Origin: Deltaproteobacteria bacterium UBA5205
GTDB lineage: Bacteria > Desulfobacterota > Syntrophorhabdia > Syntrophorhabdales > Syntrophorhabdaceae
Length of the DNA: 38,566 nt
Direction: 5' to 3'
Assembly (NCBI GenBank): GCA_002412715.1
Contig: DHVP01000002.1
Location: 1-38,566 of the forward strand
Part shown: in pieces, positions 12,746 to 19,608 of the stretch
Numbering within the stretch: position 1 is the first letter of the stretch
Layout of the letters: each line of letters starts with the position of its first letter
Made by a program: the position numbers and the translations under genes
The notes under the pieces: model-generated
Databases searched by the model: none
What the model was told of the DNA's origin: nothing
What the model saw: the letters and a program-made list of their open reading frames with translations, nothing else

Positions 12746-12976
12746 TTACAGCAATTTCTTGATCTCTTCCACCGAAAGGACCTTTCCGACGCTCTTCACC
12801 ACGCCATCAACAGCCAGAGCCGGCGTCATCATAACACCGTAGTTCATGATATCATTAATGTTCTGGACTTTTTCGATCTCGAACTCCACACCGGCATCCC
12901 TGGCCGCTTTCTCGGCGTTCTCCGTGAGCTTCATACACTTGGCACAGCCTGTGCCAAGAATCTGAATCTTCTTCAT
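12746..12976 (-). CDS. Redox-active disulfide (TM0996-like) small thioredoxin
   Basis: The 76-aa product reads MKKIQILGTGCAKCMKLTEN with active site C11-A-K-C14, then a helix, 'VEFEIEKVQNINDIMNYGVMMTPALAVDGVVKSVGKV' in parts, and 'EEIKKLL'. This is the compact thioredoxin-fold family that is often encoded beside DUF318/ArsP permeases and ArsR regulators. The start at 12976 is supported by AAGGAG just upstream; an earlier in-frame start is less likely. The gene is the distal member of the ArsR-permease-redox set, 67 nt after the permease stop. It probably delivers or reduces a thiol-bound substrate for the permease. Confidence 0.88.
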   Translation of the reverse strand: MKKIQILGTGCAKCMKLTENAEKAARDAGVEFEIEKVQNINDIMNYGVMMTPALAVDGVVKSVGKVLSVEEIKKLL

Positions 12977-13043
12977 CTCCTTTACCTCCTTACTGATCGG
13001 ATTCCTGTCTTTCATCACGCATCATTATGTATCATGCATCCCG

Positions 13044-14333
13044 CTACCCAACGATCCATCCGTACAGCATGCCTGCAAGGGTGGAGAGCGCTACAACGTA
13101 TACTATGAAAACAACGGTCTTCTTCGTACCGAGGATACTCCGGATGACGATCATGCTCGGCAGGGAAAGAGAGGGCCCTGCGAGAAGCAAGGAGAGGGCG
13201 GGACCCTTTCCCATGCCGGAGCCGAGAAGTCCCTGGACGATGGGTACCTCCGTCAGTGTCGCAAAGTACATGAACGCACCCACGATGGAAGCGAAAAGAT
13301 TGGCAAGGAAACTGTTGCCCCCAACCAGTGAGGAAATCCATCGTGAGGGGATTATCCCGTTGTCCGTCCCCGGCATGCCGAGGAGAAATCCCGCAACCAC
13401 AACTCCACCCAGCAGCAGGGGTGCTATCATGAGGGCGTACATCCATGTGGAATCTATCCAGCTTCTGGTTTCGTCCGACGAGACCTTCGTCACCCACACA
13501 ACCCCCGCGATGCCGGCCGAGAAAGGAAGAAGCGGCCATTTCGGGAAGAGAAGGGCGAGGATGAGAACGACGGCACCCGTTATGATAGTGGGGATGATCT
13601 TTGCCTCGAACCACTTCACGATGACAAAGCCGAAAAGGATCCCGAAGAGACCGGTGACGTACCACTTTGCGGCATATATGCCGTACCAGAACCCTGCTTC
13701 TTCCATCGGCTTTCCCCAGTTGGCGAAGACGAGGATGCCGATCATGGAGGCCATGTACACCACATCCTGCCAGAGTTTCCTCTTCGGCTCTTCCTGCGGC
13801 ATGCAGACCGCCTGCCTGGCTGCCTCCTCCTTGCGGAAGGTGACCGCCATCAGAAGCCCTATGATGTATGCAAAGAAAACCGCCCCCACAGCTCGCGCAA
13901 GGCCTATCTTCCACCCCAGGACCTTCGCGGACAGGACGATGGCGAGGACATTGATGGCGGGTCCCGAGTACAGGAACGAAGTGGCGGGTCCCACGCCTGC
14001 CCCCATCCGGTATATGCCGGCGAAGAGAGGCAGGACGGTGCAGGAGCAGACGGCCAGAACGGTGCCGGAAACGGACGCCACCGAGTAGGAGAGGCACTTG
14101 TTCGCCGCCGGCCCAAGGTACTTCATGACAGATGCCTGGGAGACGAAGACGGAGATGGCACCGGCGATGAAGAAGGCCGGCACCAGGCAGAGAAGGACAT
14201 GTTTCTGCGCGTAGTCCTGGAGCATGTAGAAGGATTCCAGGATGGCCTTTTGCACCGATACGCTTTCAAAGGGGATGAAATAGGCAGCAATAAAGGCCCC
14301 GAGGAGTATGAGAAATTTGTATATGTCTTTCAT
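13044..14333 (-). CDS. ArsP/DUF318-type permease (second copy)
   Basis: The 429-aa product has about ten to eleven membrane helices in two halves. The first carries 'AVCSCTVLPLFAGIYRMGAGVGPATSFLYSGPAIN' (shown here in parts), with the CSC motif of the family. The second has 'ATLTEVPIVQGLLGSGMGKGPALSLLLAGPSLSLPSMI', the matching repeat. Unlike the 8661-9767 permease, its middle loop has no CysCys pairs. GAGGG precedes the ATG. It lies between ArsR (14358-14678) and the redox-active disulfide gene, a known arrangement for metalloid or organoarsenical efflux. The exact substrate cannot be read from sequence. Confidence 0.88.
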   Translation of the reverse strand: MKDIYKFLILLGAFIAAYFIPFESVSVQKAILESFYMLQDYAQKHVLLCLVPAFFIAGAISVFVSQASVMKYLGPAANKCLSYSVASVSGTVLAVCSCTVLPLFAGIYRMGAGVGPATSFLYSGPAINVLAIVLSAKVLGWKIGLARAVGAVFFAYIIGLLMAVTFRKEEAARQAVCMPQEEPKRKLWQDVVYMASMIGILVFANWGKPMEEAGFWYGIYAAKWYVTGLFGILFGFVIVKWFEAKIIPTIITGAVVLILALLFPKWPLLPFSAGIAGVVWVTKVSSDETRSWIDSTWMYALMIAPLLLGGVVVAGFLLGMPGTDNGIIPSRWISSLVGGNSFLANLFASIVGAFMYFATLTEVPIVQGLLGSGMGKGPALSLLLAGPSLSLPSMIVIRSILGTKKTVVFIVYVVALSTLAGMLYGWIVG

Positions 14334-14357
14334 GTATTCACCCTCTGTCCCCGATCT

Positions 14358-14678
14358 CTATCTCTTACAGAGACACACCTGCTGCCTGCGGACATTGTTT
14401 TCGATTACCGCAGTAACACACCCGAAAAAGTCCGTGACACAGGGTACTTCCAACGTGTATACCATGTCTACCCCGTTCTTCCTCGATGTGACGATCCCCG
14501 TTTCTTTCAGGACGTGGAGGTGTTTCGATACCGTCGATTTGTCGAGGTCGAAAAGGCCAAAGATCTCCGAGAACGCCCGCGGACCCTCTTTAAGGTATTC
14601 TATGATGAGCAGCCTCACCGGGTGTGCCATTGCCTTGATGATGTCGCTTCTTATTGCTGCTTCTTCAAAGGTTATCAT
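14358..14678 (-). CDS. ArsR-family regulator with C-terminal cysteines
   Basis: The 106-aa winged-helix protein has 'IKAMAHPVRLLIIEYLKEGPRAFSEI' and the recognition helix 'DKSTVSKHLHVLKETGIV', then the wing 'SRKNGVDMVYTLEVPC'. It lacks the classic CVC in helix 3. Instead cysteines cluster near the C-terminus (EVPC, FFGC, VCLCKR), a layout seen in some As(III)-responsive ArsR proteins. AGGAGAGG precedes the ATG. It is 24 nt upstream of the permease gene and should repress that operon. The small inverted repeats just upstream are candidate operators. Confidence 0.9.
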   Translation of the reverse strand: MITFEEAAIRSDIIKAMAHPVRLLIIEYLKEGPRAFSEIFGLFDLDKSTVSKHLHVLKETGIVTSRKNGVDMVYTLEVPCVTDFFGCVTAVIENNVRRQQVCLCKR

Positions 14679-14691
14679 AACCTCTCCTTAT

Positions 14692-14713
14692 GCCATATTG
14701 GCAAATATACCAA
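14692..14713 (-). promoter_or_regulatory. Candidate ArsR operator upstream of the permease operon
   Basis: Two overlapping inverted repeats lie just upstream of the ArsR ribosome site: GCC-ATATT-GGC (14692-14702) and TTGG-CAAATATA-CCAA (14698-14713). Position and symmetry suit autoregulation by the adjacent ArsR. This is inferred from symmetry only. Confidence 0.4.
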
Positions 14714-14809
14714 CGAGCAAACTAGATGTCAAATGGCCCGAACGTTCCCCATCGTCTGGTCGCCGCCAGATCCGGCCTCGATTATCGGACAAATACGCCA
14801 TTCAAGTAG

Positions 14810-15511
14810 TTATCGGGCGGTATATATCAGGTACACCCCGCCGAAGATAACCAAAACTCCGCAGACGATTTTCACAATCTTGGCTCCAACAGATCGTTCA
14901 TTCCAATTCAGATAGTTCTGGACGGTTTCGGTGAAGGTGCCGGCAAGGACAATAATGAAACAGTGGCCAACGGCATACGCCAGAAGGAGCATGATCCCAT
15001 ACCATATTTTCGTGGCAGCGAGCTGGAAAGTAATGCTCAACATGGGCGCCATGTATGCGAAGGTGCACGGGCCGAGGGCAATGCCGAACACTGCTCCGAG
15101 GATAAAGGCCGCGATCAGGCCCTTTCTCTTCATGCCTATATTGCCCGGGCCTGACCAGGGCATGGGGATTATCCCGATAAGATGCAGCCCTACGGCAAAA
15201 AAGATGACCGCTACGAAATAGTTGCCATACCGGCCGACATCGCCCATCATTCGACCGGCTAAGGCCGTGACAAGTCCTATCAGCCCGATGCTTATCATGA
15301 TGCCCGATGAGAACAGCGAGGCGGTATAAAAGGCCCTCTTTGGGGATATTCGTCCCTGCTCATCGATGAAACCTACTATGAGAGGGATGCTTGAAAGGTG
15401 GCAGGGGCTCAGGACAAGGCTCAAAACACCCCAGAGGAAGGACGCGCCGAGCGCGATGCCGGGCGTTCCCTCGACGGCCCCGGTCAAGGTTATGAATATA
15501 TTTTCGATCAT
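14810..15511 (-). CDS. CcdA/DsbD-like transmembrane electron carrier
   Basis: The 233-aa product has six predicted helices. It has the CcdA pattern: 'LWGVLSLVLSPCHLSSIPLIVGFI' with a Cys next to Pro in helix 1, and 'FGIALGPCTFAYMAPMLS' with the second Cys in helix 4. These two cysteines form the membrane disulfide that moves electrons from cytosolic thioredoxin to the outside. The ATG overlaps the TGA of the thioredoxin gene as ATGA, so they are coupled. Together they probably reduce a periplasmic substrate, opposing the oxidising VKOR/DsbA pathway. Confidence 0.9.
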   Translation of the reverse strand: MIENIFITLTGAVEGTPGIALGASFLWGVLSLVLSPCHLSSIPLIVGFIDEQGRISPKRAFYTASLFSSGIMISIGLIGLVTALAGRMMGDVGRYGNYFVAVIFFAVGLHLIGIIPMPWSGPGNIGMKRKGLIAAFILGAVFGIALGPCTFAYMAPMLSITFQLAATKIWYGIMLLLAYAVGHCFIIVLAGTFTETVQNYLNWNERSVGAKIVKIVCGVLVIFGGVYLIYTAR

Positions 15512-15969
15512 TTTGTTTTCTTTCCGGGGCCCTTTTTTACCAGTTCGATTCCGAGCTTGTTGAACGTTGCAAGTATTGCGTCCTTCGAAAAATAGCCCAT
15601 GTGGCGGTATCGTTCCTTTCCCGCCGCATCGTAGAATATCTGGGTGGGGATACCTCTTACGCCCAGTTTTGTGGCCGTCTCGGGATCTACAAGCACGTCG
15701 ATGAACTCAACCCTGAGGACTCCGGCATATTCGGTTCTCAATTCTTCCAGGATCGGTTCCATCATCTTGCACGGTATACATTGTTTGGCGCCCACATCAA
15801 CGAGCGCGGGATACTTCACTGCAACCGGAGCCGCTGCGGGCTGCCTGGTGGTCGTGGCAGCCTTCTGAGCTGCCTTCGTCTCAGCCGCAAGAACGCCGGG
15901 CGATGTCATGATGCCCGATGACACCAAAATAGAAACAATTACGAAAATGATCACGGTCTTACTCTTCAT
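15508..15969 (-). CDS. Exported thioredoxin (CIPC)
   Basis: The 153-aa product has a signal peptide (residues about 4-29), an Ala/Thr-rich linker and a thioredoxin domain. The active site is KQCIPCKMM with C64 and C67, followed by 'VEFIDVLVDPETATKLGVRGIPTQIFYD' containing the cis-Pro in 'GIPT', then 'HMGYFSKDAILATF'. GGGAG lies near the ATG. It is translationally coupled to the CcdA-like gene, which would keep it reduced. A fragment with nearly the same active-site region is seen at 551-726. Confidence 0.92.
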   Translation of the reverse strand: MKSKTVIIFVIVSILVSSGIMTSPGVLAAETKAAQKAATTTRQPAAAPVAVKYPALVDVGAKQCIPCKMMEPILEELRTEYAGVLRVEFIDVLVDPETATKLGVRGIPTQIFYDAAGKERYRHMGYFSKDAILATFNKLGIELVKKGPGKKTK

Positions 15970-16310
15970 TCCGAACTCCCTGTTGTTTGCCGTGTGTCGG
16001 CACTTTAGTATTTACAGCCCGAAGAACACCAATTAAAGGTCGCCCAGGCAAATACGATATGACAGATAATTCTCGACATAGCTATTCCAATATTGCCAGC
16101 ATTTCACCATAGTAAAGTACGCGTTGCATAAACTCCTCCCAACGGCATCAGCCCTCTCCTTTCCGACAACGCTTTCAACGCGGCGCGGAGCAGTATTAAA
16201 GATAATCTAAGCCTGTCGTCACGTCAACTCGCGCTGGATGGACTCTTGCCGCAGCATTCAACAGGACCCCGTCGTGCATTTAGTGAACACATGCGGAATT
16301 CGATTCTTAT
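15970..16310. other. Intergenic region, no confident gene
   Basis: No convincing gene is present. A GGAGGAG followed by an ATG on the minus strand (about 16134) gives only a 15-codon frame (MQRVLYYGEMLAILE). It may be a leader peptide for the downstream thioredoxin-CcdA pair or chance. The promoter for that pair must lie here, but I cannot point to a clear -35/-10 pair. Confidence 0.3.
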
Positions 16311-17408
16311 TCAGTCCTTACAGGACATATAGCAAACACCCGTAGGTGTCTCAACAGCATAGGGGAAATACTTCTTCTTGATCCAGAGCGAAAGGTGGAC
16401 GAGATTGATGAGTACCGGCACCTCGACCAGGGGTCCAATGACGGCGGCAAAGGCCTGTCCGGAGTTAATGCCGAAGACTGCAACGGCCACGGCTATGGCA
16501 AGTTCGAAGTTGTTCGATGCGGCGGTGAAGGACAGGGTGGCAGCCTGGCCGTAATGTGCCTTTGCCTTCGCGCTCATGTAAAAAGAGACGAGGAACATGA
16601 TCACGAAATAGATCAAGAGGGGTATGGCGATGCGCACCACGTCCATAGGGATCTTCACGATGTATTCGCCCTTCAGGGAAAACATGACAAGTATCGTAAA
16701 GAGCAGGGCAATGAGGGTAAGAGGGCTGATCTTCGGTATGAACCTCTCGTGGTACCACGTCTTGTCCTTGACGTTGATGAGGACGAAGCGCGTTATCACC
16801 CCTGCAATAAAAGGGATGCCGAGATAAATGAATACGCTTTCTGCTATCTGGCCTATGGTGATATCGACAACCACGCCCTTTAAGCCCAGCATGGGAGGCA
16901 GAACCGTGATAAAGATATAGGCATAAACAGAGAAGAACAATACCTGGAAAATAGAATTAAAGGCAACAAGTCCCGCGCAATACTCTGTATCCCCTTTGGC
17001 CAGATCATTCCACACGATGACCATGGCAATGCAGCGGGCAAGGCCTATCATGATGAGGCCTACCATGTACTCGGGGTAGCCTCTCAGAAATGCAATGGCG
17101 AGGACAAACATCAGGATGGGACCCACCACCCAGTTCTGGATGAGAGACAAAGCCAGTACTTTGTAGTTCTTGAAAACCTCCCCCAGTTCCTCATATTTTA
17201 CCTTAGCAAGAGGCGGGTACATCATCAGGATAAGGCCTACGGCGATGGGGATGTTCGTGGTTCCGCTCTGGAATTGGTTCCAGAAATCCACGACTCCCGG
17301 AAAGGAGTAGCCCCAGCCGACTCCAACGAACATGGCGAGAAATATCCACAACGTCAGGAATCTGTCAAGAAATGAAAGACGTTTAGTGAGGTGCTCTGCT
17401 GCCATCAT
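16311..17408 (-). CDS. acr3: ACR3-family arsenite efflux permease
   Basis: The 365-aa product has ten membrane helices and the ACR3 signatures. These include 'NIPIAVGLILMMYPPLAKVKYEEL', 'LIQNWVVGPILMFVLAIAFL', the conserved Cys in 'GLARCIAMVIVWNDLAKGD' required for arsenite transport, 'NSIFQVLFFSVYAY' and 'SFTAASNNFELAIAVAVAVFG'. It pumps arsenite out of the cell using the proton gradient. The start at 17408 overlaps the ArsR stop as ATGA, with GGGGAGG just upstream. The C-terminal tail ends with two extra cysteines (CYMSCKD). No arsenate reductase gene is in the window. Confidence 0.95.
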   Translation of the reverse strand: MMAAEHLTKRLSFLDRFLTLWIFLAMFVGVGWGYSFPGVVDFWNQFQSGTTNIPIAVGLILMMYPPLAKVKYEELGEVFKNYKVLALSLIQNWVVGPILMFVLAIAFLRGYPEYMVGLIMIGLARCIAMVIVWNDLAKGDTEYCAGLVAFNSIFQVLFFSVYAYIFITVLPPMLGLKGVVVDITIGQIAESVFIYLGIPFIAGVITRFVLINVKDKTWYHERFIPKISPLTLIALLFTILVMFSLKGEYIVKIPMDVVRIAIPLLIYFVIMFLVSFYMSAKAKAHYGQAATLSFTAASNNFELAIAVAVAVFGINSGQAFAAVIGPLVEVPVLINLVHLSLWIKKKYFPYAVETPTGVCYMSCKD

Positions 17409-17794
17409 TTTCCTCCCCAGTGTGATTTCGTTCTTCCGGTTCCAGCGGTCCCGGCCGCTTCGCAAAACTTACGGGCTTTTACCTCCTGCATCTTTTCGAC
17501 ATCGTCCCGTACCCATTCGAGACCGGACAGTTCCTTCCTGAGAAACTCAACGTGCGCGGCCGCCAGCCCGTCGAGGGGTTCTTTCAGGAAATAATGCATC
17601 CATGTCCCCACCCGTTTGCCCTTTATGAGCCCTGAATTCTTCAGGTAGGCAACATGGCGTGACACCTTTGACTGGGGTTCTTCGAGGACCGCCATGAGGT
17701 CGCACACGCACAGTTCCCCGTGCATGAGAAGCATAAGTATCCGAAGTCTCATTTGCTCGGACAAGGCCTTGTATATCTGCGCTACGTCTTCCAC
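17405..17794 (-). CDS. arsR: ArsR-family arsenical-resistance repressor
   Basis: The 129-aa protein carries the classic ArsR motif ELCVCDL in helix 3, whose two cysteines bind As(III). The recognition helix is 'EPQSKVSRHVAYLKNSGLI' and the wing is 'KGKRVGTWMHYFL'. The tail adds a Cys in 'ARKFCEAAG'. The start is GTG at 17794, supported by AAAGGAG 4 nt upstream. It overlaps the ACR3 gene by 4 nt and should repress the arsR-acr3 operon in the absence of arsenite through the inverted repeat just upstream. Confidence 0.93.
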   Translation of the reverse strand: MEDVAQIYKALSEQMRLRILMLLMHGELCVCDLMAVLEEPQSKVSRHVAYLKNSGLIKGKRVGTWMHYFLKEPLDGLAAAHVEFLRKELSGLEWVRDDVEKMQEVKARKFCEAAGTAGTGRTKSHWGGK

Positions 17795-17816
17795 TTTTCT
17801 CCTTTTACCTTGCAGG

Positions 17817-17844
17817 ATTCATCTGTATAAACGGATATATGAAT
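17817..17844 (-). promoter_or_regulatory. Candidate ArsR operator of the acr3 operon
   Basis: An imperfect palindrome with arms ATTCAT and ATGAAT separated by 16 nt lies 23 nt upstream of the arsR start. ArsR operators are AT-rich imperfect dyads of this size with ATTCA-type arms. It overlaps where the promoter is expected. Confidence 0.5.
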
Positions 17845-17916
17845 ATAAGTACAAAAAGGGCCCTTCTGTCAACATGTATAGCAGGAGCTCTTGTCGGGTC
17901 GGGGCTTATTTCGTCC

Positions 17917-18402
17917 TCACTGCAGCCCTCCCCTCAGGGAATCCCAGGTGAATACCCGGGGCGATCCATCCTTCTCTTTGCAGTTCGCGTGCGATGAGGT
18001 GGCTACAAAGAAGTCTGCATTTCCCATGATGACCAGAACGGAGACCCCGGGGTCCTCTTTGAAATTCAAAAGACCGGCGTAGCGGGCAAAGGTTCCGTTG
18101 CGGGACTTGTATTCGTTTTGGGCTTCCGCCACCTTTTTCAGCGCCTCCCTTGCCTGGTAACAGGGTGTCTGCCCTAGGTATTTGGGGACCACTATCGCTC
18201 CCGCAATGAAAAGGGCCGCGATGACGATCATGAGGTCCGTGTTTCCATGACCGCCGAAACCGTGGTGGCCCGTTCCGAAGGAGATGACCAGCGCCGCAAG
18301 CCAGAGAACGCCGAGGACGATCAGGACCCAGGGCGAATAGCCGAAAAAATATGTCAGGGCGGCCGTGAGACCGCCCACAAAGAGACTGTAAATCAAACCC
18401 AT
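17917..18402 (-). CDS. Membrane protein with type IV pilin-like C-terminal domain
   Basis: The 161-aa product has three hydrophobic helices (about residues 3-22, 24-43 and 54-75). Next is a helix 'REALKKVAEAQNEYKSRNGTFA' and a short beta region ending 'FFVATSSHANCKEKDGSPRVFTWDS'. The 'AQNEYxxxNGTFA...ATSSH' pattern resembles the soluble domain of type IV pilin-like proteins, here attached to extra membrane helices rather than a processed prepilin. A Cys pair (TPC...HANC) could form a disulfide. GGAGG precedes the ATG. It stands alone and is divergent from the M48 protease gene. The role is unknown. Confidence 0.65.
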   Translation of the reverse strand: MGLIYSLFVGGLTAALTYFFGYSPWVLIVLGVLWLAALVISFGTGHHGFGGHGNTDLMIVIAALFIAGAIVVPKYLGQTPCYQAREALKKVAEAQNEYKSRNGTFARYAGLLNFKEDPGVSVLVIMGNADFFVATSSHANCKEKDGSPRVFTWDSLRGGLQ

Positions 18403-18657
18403 TGTCGGCCTCCATCTTCATCTTTTGGCACAAGAATATACTTTCTGTCAAGATGTCTCCGGGGCGGGATCGTTCGTTTCCGACCTGCTGATATAATCGT
18501 TCACGCATGGAGTTTTCAAGCGGGAACCAGCATGCGCGGTTGATACAGAACCGCTCATGTGCTATTTTTTACGTATATCAGATCCACAGTGACAGACCGA
18601 TTTGGGGGAGCCATGTATTTGCCGGAACCAGTGACGAAAATCCGCACCAGGAACAAT

Positions 18658-19413
18658 ATGAAAAGGTTCTTCATCGTTTTTGCCGTCATCATGAGCATCA
18701 TGGCGGGTGGTGAAGCCCAGGCGGTAAACCCGCTCACCAGCACGGAATTCGATCCCGTCTTTATCGGCGAAGGCAGTGAGATCGAGATCGGGAAGAACAC
18801 GGATCAGCAGCTGCGGAGTAAGTACAGGATATCGACGGATCAGCAGCTGAACCAGCGAATAAACGCCATCGGCCAGAGGCTGGCGGCCCAGTCGGAAAGA
18901 AAAAATCTGAAGTATACCTTTACCGTCATCAACGATGAACTGGTCAATGCCTTCGCGGCGCCCGGAGGATATATCTATATCACGACGGGAATACTTCAGA
19001 AGCTGAAGAACGATGACGAGATCGCGAGCGTACTCGCCCACGAGATAGGCCATGTCGTCAACAAGCATTCCCTGAAGGCGATCCAGCGCCAGATGCTGGC
19101 CCAGTTCGGCCTGCAGATCATGGGGGCGATGCTCGGTGACGGAGGCATTTCCGGGACGTTGCTCGTCAAGGCGTCGGAAATCAGTGCAAGCCTTTTGCTT
19201 CTCAAGAACTCACGGGTGAACGAACTGGAGTCGGACGCCGAAGGGGTCCAGATCATGCGCCGGGCCGGTTACAACCCACGCGCCATGATCGACGTCCAGC
19301 GAATGCTCCTCGGTGTATCCGGCGGCAAGAACCCTCCTGCGATCATCTCCACCCACCCGCCTTCACAGGAAAGGATCGACGCGACCCAGACGGCGATAGA
19401 CAATACGAGATAG
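18658..19413 (+). CDS. Exported M48-family zinc metalloprotease
   Basis: The 251-aa product has a signal peptide (MKRFFIVFAVIMSIMAGGEAQA) and an M48 peptidase domain. The zinc motif is HEIGHVVNKH and the downstream Glu ligand is in 'NELESDAEGVQIMRRAGYNP'. 'VNAFAAPGGYIYITTGILQKL' is the usual strand-helix before the zinc motif. The domain matches the BepA/LoiP/YggG group that handles misfolded outer-membrane proteins. The start at 18658 fits the signal peptide and has AGGA just upstream. There is no TPR domain, so it is closer to LoiP than to BepA. Confidence 0.92.
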   Translation: MKRFFIVFAVIMSIMAGGEAQAVNPLTSTEFDPVFIGEGSEIEIGKNTDQQLRSKYRISTDQQLNQRINAIGQRLAAQSERKNLKYTFTVINDELVNAFAAPGGYIYITTGILQKLKNDDEIASVLAHEIGHVVNKHSLKAIQRQMLAQFGLQIMGAMLGDGGISGTLLVKASEISASLLLLKNSRVNELESDAEGVQIMRRAGYNPRAMIDVQRMLLGVSGGKNPPAIISTHPPSQERIDATQTAIDNTR

Positions 19414-19608
19414 CCTGCCACGAACTCACCCGCGCGCGTCTGTCGTTAGAGCGGACGGACTGGCTCCTCCAGTAAGCGTCCAGATGATGATCGGACATCC
19501 ATTCCAGTTTTAACGACACATCGGGCTGTCGCGACCATTTTCCGGGGCCTATATTTGCCTTGAAAAAAAGCATGGTGGTGTGTAATTGTATGGATACCGG
19601 CTGCTTAC

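Noticed and set aside
13027..14097. Long open frames (over 350 codons) on both strands opposite or within the permease gene at 13044-14333.
   Set aside because: They are shadows of a GC-rich membrane gene: composition is Arg/His/Pro-rich, with no family motif or ribosome site, while the permease frame has clear signatures.
16071..16140. Minus-strand ATG with GGAGGAG giving a 15-codon peptide upstream of the thioredoxin gene.
   Set aside because: Too short to support as a gene, with no attenuator-like hairpin or codon bias seen; kept only as a note in the intergenic entry.
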